Shown here: one piece after another, positions 1-7,419 of the stretch
Position numbering within the stretch: position 1 is the first letter of the stretch
Layout of the letters: each line of letters starts with the position of its first letter
The notes under the pieces: model-generated
The model's input: only the letters and a program-made list of their open reading frames with translations
Told to the model about the DNA's origin: nothing
Databases searched by the model: none
NCBI RefSeq assembly: GCF_001546115.1
Contig: NZ_KQ955208.1
Span: 2,012,321 to 2,076,320, forward strand
DNA length: 64,000 nucleotides
From: Paracoccus aminovorans
GTDB lineage: Bacteria; Pseudomonadota; Alphaproteobacteria; Rhodobacterales; Rhodobacteraceae
Direction: 5' to 3'
Position numbers and translations under genes: made by a program

Positions 1-1121
1 ACAAGGCCGAGGGCCGGGCCGGCGAATCCGGCGCGCTGGAGGCCTATGCCTTGGGCCTGGGCGAGCCGCTGCGGCTTTCGGCCGAGCATGGCGAGGGCAT
101 GGACGACCTCTATCGCGCCCTCCTGCCGCTGGCCGAGCAGTTCGAGGCCGCCAATGTCCAGCAGGCGCCCGAAACCGACATCGACCTGCCCGAGGACGGC
201 GACGAGGAGGACGACGAAAGCTGGCGCCCCTCCGCCGCGAAGCCCTTGCAGATCGCGGTGATCGGCCGCCCGAACGCCGGCAAGTCGACCCTCATCAACA
301 AGATCCTGGGCGAGGACCGGCTGCTGACCGGCCCCGAGGCCGGCATCACCCGCGATTCGATCAGCGTCAGCGCCGATTTCATGGGCACGCCGGTCCGCAT
401 CTTCGACACCGCCGGGATGCGGAAAAAGGCCCGCGTCACCGACAAGGTGGAAAAGCTTTCCGTCGCCGACGGGTTGCGCGCCGTGCGCTTTGCCGAGGTG
501 GTGGTGGTGCTTCTGGACGTCGGCATCCCCTTCGAGCAGCAGGACCTGCGCATCGCCGATTTCGCCGAGACCGAGGGCCGCGCCGTGGTCATCGCCGCGA
601 ACAAGTGGGACCTGGAAGAGGACAAGCCGCAGAAGCTGAACGAGTTGCGCGAGGCCTTCGAGCGGCTCTTGCCGCAGCTGAAGGGGGCGCCCTTGGTGAC
701 GGTCTCGGCCCGCACCGGCAAGGGGCTGGACCGGCTGCACAATGCGATCCTGAAAGCGCATGAGGTCTGGAACCGCCGCATTCCGACCGCGCGGCTGAAC
801 CAGTGGCTGGGCGCCATGACCGAGGCGCATCCGCCGCCGGCGCCGGGCGGCCGGCGCATCCGGCTGCGCTACATGACCCAGGTGAAAACCCGGCCGCCGG
901 CCTTCGTGGTCATGGCGACGCATGTCGACAAGCTGCCCGACAGCTATCAGCGTTATCTGGTCAATGGCTTGCGGGCGGATTTCGACATGCCCGGCACGCC
1001 GATCCGGCTGACCTTCCGCGACCAGGGCACGAAGAACCCCTACCGGGACAAGGCGAACAAGATCAACCAGTCGGGCGCGCTGTCCAAGCACAAGACCCGG
1101 CAGAAACCCAAGAGCGCCTAG
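1..1121 (+). CDS. der: Ribosome-assembly GTPase Der (EngA), 5'-truncated by window edge
   Basis: The coding frame is open from base 3, so the start codon and the first GTPase domain lie outside the window. The visible part holds the end of GTPase domain 1, an acidic linker and all of GTPase domain 2: P-loop GRPNAGKST at about 258-290, a DTAGMRKK switch II region, NKWDL specificity motif and an SA-type G5 motif, then the C-terminal KH-like domain ending in a Lys/Arg-rich tail. Der is known to act in 50S subunit maturation in the cytoplasm. Its TAG stop (1119-1121) is part of a CTAG that is the left target-site copy of the adjacent insertion sequence, so the element abuts the stop codon without changing the protein. 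Confidence 0.96.
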   Translation, partial: KAEGRAGESGALEAYALGLGEPLRLSAEHGEGMDDLYRALLPLAEQFEAANVQQAPETDIDLPEDGDEEDDESWRPSAAKPLQIAVIGRPNAGKSTLINKILGEDRLLTGPEAGITRDSISVSADFMGTPVRIFDTAGMRKKARVTDKVEKLSVADGLRAVRFAEVVVVLLDVGIPFEQQDLRIADFAETEGRAVVIAANKWDLEEDKPQKLNELREAFERLLPQLKGAPLVTVSARTGKGLDRLHNAILKAHEVWNRRIPTARLNQWLGAMTEAHPPPAPGGRRIRLRYMTQVKTRPPAFVVMATHVDKLPDSYQRYLVNGLRADFDMPGTPIRLTFRDQGTKNPYRDKANKINQSGALSKHKTRQKPKSA

Positions 1122-1134
1122 GGGGCGTCTTCAT

Positions 1135-1892
1135 TTAGGCGATCCACGCCATTGCGCAGGCGAGGTCGATGAAGGCTTTGAACGATGCGACAGTTTTCTC
1201 GCATCTCAGGGCGATACGGCGGAAGCGTTTGATCTGGTTGAAGAAGCACTCGACGAGGTGACGTTCCTTGTAGAGCGCCCGATCCAGAGGACGGCTCCCC
1301 GCACGGCTGCGGTTGCGCCTGATCTGGGCAGTGGCGTGCAGGTCATCGGCGATGAAGCGGCGCAGTGCCTCGGTGTCGTATCCGGCGTCGGCAACGACAT
1401 GGCCGACGCCCGCGAGGCCCGCGATCAGCCCCTCGGCCTGCGGGCTGTCGGCCCAATGGCCCGGTGTGATCGCGAACCGGACCGGCAGGCCGAGCGCGTC
1501 CACCGCGGCATGGATCTTGGTCGTCAGCCCGCCGCGGGACCGGCCGATGGCGTGAGCCTCAAGCCCCCCTTTTGTGAGGTCGCATCGGCATGGACCTTCG
1601 ATATGGTCGCGTCGATCAGCACGTATTCGAAATCGGGATCGGTGCTCAACTCCTTGAAAAGACGCTCCCATACCCCCGAGCGGGACCAGCGCCGGAACCG
1701 GGTGTAGACGCTCTTCCAGTGCCCCAGCTCCGGAGGAAGATCGCGCCAGGGCGAGGCACCCCGCGCCAGCCACAGCACCGCGTCGATGAGCAGTCGGTTG
1801 TCGGCGCCGCTGCGGCCCCGATCACCGGCCTTCCCGGGCAGCAGTGGCCCGATCCGATCCCATTGTACGCCCGTCAAGCTTCGCCTGCTCAA
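1135..1892 (-). CDS. IS5-family transposase, orfA/orfB joined by -1 frameshift
   Basis: OrfA (1892 down to 1524, 122 residues if not shifted) starts at a TTG preceded by GGAGGCGATC and contains the N-terminal domain typical of this family (LTGVQWDRI, then WRDLPPELGHWKSVY and RRWSRSGVW). OrfB, open from 1773 to 1135, carries the rest of the DDE domain: DATI supplies the first Asp near the end of orfA, VVADAGYD the second, and LVECFFNQIKRFR the Glu with its Lys seven residues on. The frames differ by -1 and can be joined at an A4G6 run at 1564-1573, giving a normal DDE transposase. OrfB has no good start of its own, so production by frameshifting is inferred. Confidence 0.88.
1564..1573 (-). 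other. Probable -1 ribosomal slippery site of the IS transposase
   Basis: On the minus strand the run AAAAGGGGGG is followed by C, so the orfA frame reads AAG GGG GGC. The heptamer G GGG GGC fits the X XXY YYZ rule for -1 slippage, and slipping there moves directly into the orfB frame within a shared Lys-Gly-Gly stretch. Frameshifting itself is inferred. Confidence 0.6.
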
Positions 1893-1958
1893 GATCGCCT
1901 CCGTTTTCGATCTTGAATCAGAACTTCCGCAACAGGGGAATTCCCAAATGAAGACGTC

Positions 1959-2001
1959 CTCTAGGTCGTCGCCCGAGGAGGGCGCTCTAGGTCGTCGCCC
2001 G
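1959..2001. repeat. 26-bp-period direct repeat beside the IS
   Basis: The 17-mer CTCTAGGTCGTCGCCCG occurs at 1959-1975 and again at 1985-2001, a 26-bp period. The second copy contains the stop codon and last codons of the minus-strand membrane protein gene; the first copy abuts the right end of the IS and includes its CTAG. It looks like a short tandem duplication, before or during the insertion event. Confidence 0.75.
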
Positions 2002-2832
2002 CACCAGCGCCACGGCGATGATGGCGATGGCGACCACGGTCGCGGTGGCGATGGTGGCGTCGGTGCTGACCGTGCTGGCGGCGATGCCGATCAGCCCCCA
2101 GATCAGCGCCACGCTGAAGCCGGTGCGGCGCGGCATGCGCAGCTGCACGCTGACCGCCGCCACGGCACCGATCAGCGTGGCAAGCCCGACCGCCAGCTTC
2201 TGCGGCACCCCCAGCCGCTGCTCCAGCAGTCCGGCAAAGACCGTCAGGCAAACCAGCAGCGCCCAGCCGGCGATGAAGCCCAGCGTTGAGCTGCGCTTGA
2301 CCACGGCGCCCTGCCGGATGCCGCGCAGCGCGGCGGCCAAGGCGCCGGCCAGCGTCACCGCCGACAGCAAAAAGGCCATGACCGGGGTCTGCGCCAGCAG
2401 CCAGGGCCAGACCGCGCCGACCAGCAGCGCCAGGATCAGCGGCGCATGTTCGGGCAGGCTCATGTCGCGGTCGTGCTGGCGCAGCAGGTCCTCGGGCACC
2501 GGCGGGCCGGCCAGCTGCGCCGGTGGCCGGCCGGCGCGGGCGATGCGGCGGATCTCCAGCCACAGCCGCAGCAGGTGATAACCCAGCGCCGCCCAGACCG
2601 TGGCCAGCAGCGCCAGCATGCCCGGGTCGCGCGGACGCAGGAACAGCCAGGCCAGGTCCACGCCCGGCGCCTCCGAGGGCGGGCCCGCTGCCGGCCGGCC
2701 CGGCATCAGCGCATAGGCCATGGTGCTGGCGATGAAGGCCAGCACCGCCACGGTCAGCAGCTGGGCGCCCATGCGAGACATGCGCAGGAAACGCAGCCCG
2801 GCGGGACCGGGTTTCGCGGCACGGGAATTCAC
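1987..2832 (-). CDS. Multi-spanning membrane protein of unknown function
   Basis: A 281-residue protein. After a basic N-terminus there is a hydrophobic segment at about 24-43, then further segments at roughly 68-90, 130-150, 152-170, 185-205, 213-232 and 240-278, giving six or seven predicted membrane helices. A hydrophilic Arg-rich, Pro-containing loop (about 93-128) sits between the second and third. No catalytic motif or known family is recognised. The start lies 10 nt after the serS stop on the same strand, so it is probably translated from the serS transcript. Third positions are GC-rich like neighbouring genes, supporting a real gene. Confidence 0.75.
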   Translation of the reverse strand: MNSRAAKPGPAGLRFLRMSRMGAQLLTVAVLAFIASTMAYALMPGRPAAGPPSEAPGVDLAWLFLRPRDPGMLALLATVWAALGYHLLRLWLEIRRIARAGRPPAQLAGPPVPEDLLRQHDRDMSLPEHAPLILALLVGAVWPWLLAQTPVMAFLLSAVTLAGALAAALRGIRQGAVVKRSSTLGFIAGWALLVCLTVFAGLLEQRLGVPQKLAVGLATLIGAVAAVSVQLRMPRRTGFSVALIWGLIGIAASTVSTDATIATATVVAIAIIAVALVRATT

Positions 2833-2842
2833 GCGCCGCGCT

Positions 2843-4135
2843 TCAGGCCAGCACGCCGTCCGCGCCCAGCCGGGTCTTGCCGCCCAGATAGGGATGCAGC
2901 GCCTCGGGCAGCACCACCGAGCCGTCGGCCTGCTGGCCGTTCTCCAGCACCGCGATCAGCGTGCGCCCGACGGCCAGGCCCGAGCCGTTCAGCGTATGCA
3001 CGAACTCGGGCTTGCCGCCGCCGTCCGGGCGATAGCGCGCGTTCATGCGCCGGGCCTGGAAATCGCCGCAATAGCTGACGCTGGAAATCTCGCGATAACG
3101 ATCCTGCCCGGGCAGCCAGACCTCCAGGTCATGGGTGATGCGGGCGCCGAAGCCCATGTCGCCGCCGCACAGCACGATGGTGCGATAGGGCAGGCCCAGC
3201 CGCTCCAGCACCGCCTCGGCGCATTTCGTCATCCGGGCATGTTCCGCGACCCCCGAGGCGGCATCGGTGATCGAGACCATCTCGACCTTCTCGAACTGAT
3301 GCTGGCGCAGCATGCCCGAGGTGTCGCGCCCGGCGCTGCCGGCTTCCGAGCGGAAGCACTGGCTATGCGCCACCATGCGGCGCGGCAGGCTGGCATGATC
3401 GACCAGCGCGCCGTTCACGGTATTGGTCAGCGTCACCTCCGAGGTCGGGATCAGCCACCAGCCCTCTCGGGTCTGATAGCTGTCCTCGCCGAATTTCGGC
3501 AATTGCCCGGTGCCCTCCATCATCTCCGAGAGCACCAGCACCGGGGTCCAGGTCTCTTCCAGCCCATGTTCGCTGCTGTGCAGGTCCAGCATGAACTGCG
3601 CCAGCGCCCGCTGCACCCGGGCGACGCCGCCCTTCAGCACCACGAAGCGCGAGCCGGAGAGCTTGGCGGCGGTCTCGAAATCCATGCCGGGCTTGACGCC
3701 CGCGATCTCGAAATGCTCGCGCGGGGGGAAATCGAAGCTGCGCGGCGCGCCCCAGCGGCGGATCTCGACATTGTCCTCCTCGTCCTTGCCGGGCGGTACG
3801 CTGTCCAGCGGCAGGTTCGGGATCGTCAGCAGCAGCTCACGCAGCTGCCCGTCCAGCGCCGAGGCCTCGGCCTGCATGGCGGCGATTTCGTCCTTCTTGG
3901 CGCCGACCAGGGCGCGCAGCCGCTCGAACTCGGCCTCGTCGCCGCGGCCCTTGGCGCTGCCTGCCTCCTTGCTGGCCTTGTTCTGTTCGGCCTGCGCGGT
4001 CTCGGCGGCCGCGATGCGGGCGCGACGCTCGGCATCCAGCGACAGGATCTGCGGCGACACCGGGGCCAGGTTGCGCAAGCCCAGGGCGGCGTCGAAAGCG
4101 GCGGGGTTTTCGCGGATGGCGCGGATGTCGTGCAT
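2843..4135 (-). CDS. serS: Seryl-tRNA synthetase
   Basis: The 430-residue product is the normal length for a bacterial SerRS, which charges tRNA-Ser (and tRNA-Sec) in the cytoplasm. Residues 1 to about 110 form the Ala/Glu/Lys-rich N-terminal coiled-coil arm that contacts the tRNA. The class II core follows, with motif 2 around [21 protein letters not shown] and motif 3 around [17 protein letters not shown]. The start [11 protein letters not shown] matches the usual SerRS N-terminus. The membrane protein gene follows 10 nt downstream. A palindrome lies 11 bp upstream of the start codon and could regulate it. Confidence 0.97.
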   Translation of the reverse strand: MHDIRAIRENPAAFDAALGLRNLAPVSPQILSLDAERRARIAAAETAQAEQNKASKEAGSAKGRGDEAEFERLRALVGAKKDEIAAMQAEASALDGQLRELLLTIPNLPLDSVPPGKDEEDNVEIRRWGAPRSFDFPPREHFEIAGVKPGMDFETAAKLSGSRFVVLKGGVARVQRALAQFMLDLHSSEHGLEETWTPVLVLSEMMEGTGQLPKFGEDSYQTREGWWLIPTSEVTLTNTVNGALVDHASLPRRMVAHSQCFRSEAGSAGRDTSGMLRQHQFEKVEMVSITDAASGVAEHARMTKCAEAVLERLGLPYRTIVLCGGDMGFGARITHDLEVWLPGQDRYREISSVSYCGDFQARRMNARYRPDGGGKPEFVHTLNGSGLAVGRTLIAVLENGQQADGSVVLPEALHPYLGGKTRLGADGVLA

Positions 4136-4145
4136 AGCTGGACCC

Positions 4146-4169
4146 GTGTAAAGTAAGTGCTTACTACAC
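4146..4169. promoter_or_regulatory. Palindrome in the serS 5' region (possible operator)
   Basis: AGTAAG-TG-CTTACT forms an inverted repeat, extended by GTGTA on one side and ACAC on the other with a one-base bulge. It lies between the serS start and the upstream thioredoxin-fold gene, both minus strand. Its size and symmetry resemble TetR-type operators, but no such regulator gene is in the window; a role is inferred only. Confidence 0.35.
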
Positions 4170-4204
4170 GCTCGGATAACTCAAAGCGGCCTGGGGCGAA
4201 AGCC

Positions 4205-4567
4205 TTAGCCCTCCGCTTTTGCCAGCATGTCCCGCAACACCGGAAAGAACCTCTCGGCGCCGGGATAGCCTTCGAAGCGCGCCACCTCGGCGCCGCCACT
4301 CAGCAGGATGAAGGTCGGCGTCAGCCAGGGCCGCCGGGCCAGCGCCAGCCCGTCGGGATAGGGCCCGTCGCGATCGACCACCATCAGCGGCGCGGCCCTG
4401 CCCTCGGGGTGGGCGGCATAGACCGGCGCGATCTCGCGGTCCCACTGCGCGCAATAGACGCAGCCCTTGCGCCGCACCATCAAGAGCCGCAAGGGCGGCG
4501 CGGCCAGGGCCGGCCCCGCCGCGAAAACCGCCATCCCGGCCAGCATGATCCGTCGCGTCAGCATCAT
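4205..4567 (-). CDS. Exported thioredoxin-fold protein (SoxS-like)
   Basis: A 120-residue protein with an N-terminal export signal: Arg-Arg at 5-6, hydrophobic core and an ALA-A cleavage region near residue 22. The mature part has a CVYC redox motif (Cys36, Cys39) and the cis-proline stretch WLTPTFILLSGG, so it should act as a periplasmic thiol-disulfide protein. Small proteins of this shape in Paracoccus have been described as SoxS, which keeps periplasmic Sox proteins reduced; no sox genes are seen here, so that assignment is by resemblance. It lies upstream of serS in the same direction with a gap of about 70 bp. Two ATGs (4567 and 4564) are equally plausible starts. Confidence 0.75.
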   Translation of the reverse strand: MMLTRRIMLAGMAVFAAGPALAAPPLRLLMVRRKGCVYCAQWDREIAPVYAAHPEGRAAPLMVVDRDGPYPDGLALARRPWLTPTFILLSGGAEVARFEGYPGAERFFPVLRDMLAKAEG

Positions 4568-4614
4568 GGCGGCACGCTAGGCGCGCCTCTCCGGCGGGAC
4601 AAGCGCGTTTACAG

Positions 4615-4664
4615 TTCTTTCTTGTGCAAATATCCACGGGGGTGCGGGGGCGGTAGGCCCCCGC
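4615..4664 (+). repeat. Dispersed intergenic repeat, copy A, with GC hairpin
   Basis: TTCTTTCTTGTGCAAATATCC (4615-4635; the best conserved form in the window) is followed by a hairpin with stem GCGGGGGC/GCCCCCGC and loop GGTAG (4644-4664). It lies between the divergent thioredoxin-fold gene and meaB. Related copies are at about 11938, 14817, 24098, 31066, 37794 and 37869. Confidence 0.75.
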
Positions 4665-4691
4665 CAGCGACAGCCGGGGAGGGGCGAGAGC

Positions 4692-5681
4692 ATGGACGAG
4701 TTGACGGAACCGCTGGTGCAGGGCAATCGCCGCGCCTTGTCGCGTGCGATCACGCTGATCGAAAGCACCCGCCCGGAACACCGCGCCCGCGCCGTGCAGC
4801 TGCTGTCGGAGCTGCCGCCGCGCCAGGCGCTGCGCATCGGGCTTTCGGGCACGCCGGGCGTCGGCAAGTCCACCTTCATCGAGGCTTTCGGCAAGATGCT
4901 GACCGCGCAGGGGCTGAAGGTCGCGGTGCTGGCGGTCGATCCCAGCTCGGCGCGCTCGGGCGGCTCGATCCTGGGCGACAAGACCCGGATGGAGACGCTG
5001 AGCCGCGATCCGCTGGCCTTCATCCGCCCCTCGCCGTCCCGCGCCGAACTGGGCGGCGTCGCCCGCCGCACGCGCGAGACGGTGCGGCTGTGCGAAGGCG
5101 CGGGCTTCGACGTGGTGCTGATCGAGACGGTGGGCGTCGGGCAATCCGAGACCCTGGTCGCGGAAATGTCCGACCTGTTCATCCTGCTGCTTGCCCCGGC
5201 CGGCGGCGACGAGCTCCAGGGCGTCAAGCGCGGCATCATGGAGATTGCCGACATCATCTTGGTCAACAAGGCCGATGGCGAGCTGCGCGACACCGCGATG
5301 CGGACCGTCGCCGATTACGCCGGCGCCCTGCGACTGCTGCGCAAGCGCCCCTATGATCCGCCGGGCTTCCCCCGCGCCCTGCCGGTCTCGGCCTATTCCG
5401 GCGAGGGGCTGGAGCGCGCCTGGGCCGACATGACCGAGCTGGCCGACTGGCGCCGGGAACACGGCCATTTCGCCGCCCGCCGGGCCGAGCAGGCGCGGCA
5501 CTGGTTCCTGTCCGAACTGCGCGCGGGCCTGCTGGCGCGGCTCGACCGCCCCGAGGTGCGCGGCCGGCTGCGGCGCATCGGCGACGCCGTGGCGCGGGGC
5601 GACAACGATCCCGACCGGGCGGCGGCGCAGATGCTCGACTGGCTGGCGACCGCGGGCGATTCGCATGGCCATCCCGGCTGA
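4692..5681 (+). CDS. meaB: Methylmalonyl-CoA mutase accessory GTPase MeaB
   Basis: A 329-residue G3E-family GTPase. Family members protect and reload adenosylcobalamin-dependent methylmalonyl-CoA mutase. Visible motifs are the P-loop GTPGVGKST (residues 53-61), the metal/switch stretch VDPSSARSGGSILGDKTRM, ETVGVGQSE and the NKADG base-specificity motif. Length and order match MeaB/ArgK. The mutase is not in the window. The role fits the ethylmalonyl-CoA pathway genes at 59-62 kb, because that pathway yields propionyl-CoA that must pass through methylmalonyl-CoA. The stop overlaps the next gene by 17 bp, so the two are co-transcribed. Confidence 0.95.
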   Translation: MDELTEPLVQGNRRALSRAITLIESTRPEHRARAVQLLSELPPRQALRIGLSGTPGVGKSTFIEAFGKMLTAQGLKVAVLAVDPSSARSGGSILGDKTRMETLSRDPLAFIRPSPSRAELGGVARRTRETVRLCEGAGFDVVLIETVGVGQSETLVAEMSDLFILLLAPAGGDELQGVKRGIMEIADIILVNKADGELRDTAMRTVADYAGALRLLRKRPYDPPGFPRALPVSAYSGEGLERAWADMTELADWRREHGHFAARRAEQARHWFLSELRAGLLARLDRPEVRGRLRRIGDAVARGDNDPDRAAAQMLDWLATAGDSHGHPG

Positions 5682-6279
5682 TCCGGCGGCCGAACTGGCC
5701 CGGCTCATCGGCCCGCCGCCCGGGACGGCCCGGCTTGCGGCGCATTGGTTCGCCACGCCGCTGGGGGCGATGGTCGCGGTTGCCGACGGCGGCGCCTTGC
5801 ACCTGCTGGAATTCGCCGACCGCCCGGAACTCGCGGCCGAGCTGCGGCGCCTCGCCGCCGAGGCGGGCGGCATCGCCCCCGGCCGCACCCCGGTCACCGA
5901 CCTGACGGCGGCCCAGCTCGCCGCCTGGTTCGACGGCGCCCGCAGGGATTTCGACCTGCCGCTGGCCGCCTGGGGCACGCCCTTCCAGCGCCGGGTCTGG
6001 CAGGAGCTCTGCCGCATTCCCGCCGGCACCGTCCTCAGCTATGGCGCGCTGGCCCGGCGCATCGGCCAGCCCCGGGCGGTGCGGGCGGTGGCGCGGGCCA
6101 ATGGGGCGAACCGGCTGGCGCTGGTGATTCCCTGCCATCGCATCCTGGGCGCCGACGGGGCCCTGACCGGCTATGGCGGCGGGCTGTGGCGCAAGCAGGC
6201 GCTGCTGCGGCATGAAAGCGGCGGTTCGCTGCTGCCGCAGCCGGCTTTCGCCGGGGATTTCCCGGCCGAAAAGGCTTGA
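5665..6279 (+). CDS. ogt: Methylated-DNA-[protein]-cysteine S-methyltransferase
   Basis: A 204-residue Ogt/Ada-C type suicide repair protein that transfers methyl groups from O6-methylguanine to its own cysteine. The acceptor site is IPCHRILG with Cys157; the upstream [11 protein letters not shown] and [14 protein letters not shown] stretches are the winged helix that enters the minor groove. The motif before the active site reads NGANR rather than the more common N-P form, a minor deviation. It starts inside the end of meaB (17-bp overlap), indicating translational coupling. The last residues ([16 protein letters not shown]) are a tail not needed by the family core. Confidence 0.92.
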   Translation: MAIPADPAAELARLIGPPPGTARLAAHWFATPLGAMVAVADGGALHLLEFADRPELAAELRRLAAEAGGIAPGRTPVTDLTAAQLAAWFDGARRDFDLPLAAWGTPFQRRVWQELCRIPAGTVLSYGALARRIGQPRAVRAVARANGANRLALVIPCHRILGADGALTGYGGGLWRKQALLRHESGGSLLPQPAFAGDFPAEKA

Positions 6280-6388
6280 CGCGCGGCGAGACTGGCCTTA
6301 TTCCCGCGCAGACGAAATTCCGGGCGCTGCCTCGCGGCGCCCTTTCATATTGCGGGCAACCGCTCAAACGAATCGAAGGAACAAGATC

Positions 6389-6667
6389 ATGTCGCGCGTT
6401 TGCGAACTGACCGGCAAGGGCCCGATGAGCGGCAACAACGTCTCCCACGCCAACAACAAGACCCGTCGCCGCTTCCTGCCGAACCTGAACGAGGTTTCGC
6501 TGCTGTCCGAAAAGCTGGGCCGCAGCTACCAGCTGCGCATCTCGGCCGCGGCGCTGCGCTCGGTCGATCACCGTGGCGGCCTGGACGCCTTCCTGGCGAA
6601 AGCCAAGGACGCCGAGCTGTCGGACCGCGCGCTGAAGATCAAGCGCGAGCTGGCGAAAGAAGCCTGA
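6389..6667 (+). CDS. rpmB: 50S ribosomal protein L28
   Basis: A 92-residue protein with the L28 signature: [20 protein letters not shown], then [11 protein letters not shown]. It is a structural component of the large ribosomal subunit. The frame is open further upstream, but the ATG at 6389 has AAGGA nine bases before it and gives the canonical N-terminus. A Rho-independent terminator follows. Confidence 0.97.
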   Translation: MSRVCELTGKGPMSGNNVSHANNKTRRRFLPNLNEVSLLSEKLGRSYQLRISAAALRSVDHRGGLDAFLAKAKDAELSDRALKIKRELAKEA

Positions 6668-6720
6668 GCCCGAAATCCCGCCGGGCCTGTCGATTCGAGG
6701 CCCGGTCGCGGATGCGATGC

Positions 6721-6743
6721 GCCCCGCCCATGGCGGGGCTTTT
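6721..6743 (+). terminator. Rho-independent terminator after rpmB
   Basis: Stem GCCCCGC/GCGGGGC with a 5-nt loop followed by TTTT. A second GC-rich hairpin (8-bp stem, 6681-6705) precedes it. Both lie between rpmB and the convergent esterase gene. Confidence 0.8.
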
Positions 6744-6762
6744 GCATGTCTGGCCCCTGGCT

Positions 6763-7419
6763 TCAGTTCCGGGCCTGCTGCTCGGCCGCGGTGCGGGCGA
6801 TCAGCTCCTCGACCTTCGGGCCCAGCGATTCGACGATCAGCGCCACGCCCTTGGCCGAGGCATGCATGCCGTCCTGTTGCAGCAGCGACATATAGGCCTC
6901 GCCCGGCTGGTCGTAGAGCGGCTGATACAGGTTCGGAAACACCAGCGCGTCGTGGCGCGCGCCCAGCCGCGGCCAGATCGCGGCCCAGTCGTCGCGCAGC
7001 GGCTCGTCCTGCTGCGGCAGGGCGATGCCGACCAGCAGCAGCGGCTTGTCGCCCGTCCCGGCCTGGGTCAGGATGGAATCGAGGTTCTTCTCGGCCATGC
7101 CGGGGGTGAAGCCCATCAAGAGATCGTTGCCGCCCAGCTGGACGATGACCGCGTCGGGCTTGTGGCGGGCCAGCGAATAGCCGATCCGCACCCGCCCGCC
7201 GGCGGTGGTATCGCCCGAAAGCCCGCCGTTCAGCAGCACCACGTCATGGCCGCGCGCCTTGAGCCAGGCTTGCAGCTGCGGCACCAGCCCCTTGCCCTTC
7301 GGCAGGCCCAGCCCCTCGGTCAGGCTGTCGCCGAAGGCGAGGATGCGCAGCGGCGCCGCGGCCAGCGGCCCGGCCGCCAAGGCCAGCATCAGGGTGAACA
7401 GCAGGGCCTTCAGTTTCAT
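6763..7419 (-). CDS. Secreted GDSL/SGNH esterase (TesA-like arylesterase)
   Basis: A 218-residue protein with signal peptide (about residues 1-22, ending PLAAAP). The SGNH hydrolase blocks are all present: block I FGDSLTEG with nucleophile Ser32, block II Gly in [11 protein letters not shown], block [11 protein letters not shown] and block [10 protein letters not shown] with the catalytic Asp and His. Family members such as E. coli TesA hydrolyse acyl esters or thioesters in the periplasm. The start ATG overlaps the copA stop (ATGA at 7416-7419), with AGGAGAGCGGG just upstream, so it is translated from the copper operon; why is unclear. Confidence 0.9.
   Translation of the reverse strand: MKLKALLFTLMLALAAGPLAAAPLRILAFGDSLTEGLGLPKGKGLVPQLQAWLKARGHDVVLLNGGLSGDTTAGGRVRIGYSLARHKPDAVIVQLGGNDLLMGFTPGMAEKNLDSILTQAGTGDKPLLLVGIALPQQDEPLRDDWAAIWPRLGARHDALVFPNLYQPLYDQPGEAYMSLLQQDGMHASAKGVALIVESLGPKVEELIARTAAEQQARN

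Larger units (their letters stand above)
1122..1960 (-). mobile_element. IS5-family (IS427-group-like) insertion sequence, complete
   Basis: An element of about 839 bp. The ends are imperfect inverted repeats (1122-1139 and 1943-1960, 15 of 18 matching) sharing the core CGTCTTCATTT. Both sides carry CTAG (1118-1121 and 1961-1964), read as a CTAG, or minimally TA, target duplication. The transposase occupies almost the whole element in two overlapping frames, with its stop codon inside the left repeat, as is usual for compact IS5-type elements. Size, end sequence and split transposase fit the IS427 group as remembered; the exact IS name cannot be given without a database. Ends and frames look intact, so it may be active. 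Confidence 0.9.

Noticed and set aside
4164-6029. Minus-strand 621-codon frame opposite meaB and ogt
   Set aside because: Antisense artefact of GC-rich codons; meaB and ogt are firmly identified on the other strand.
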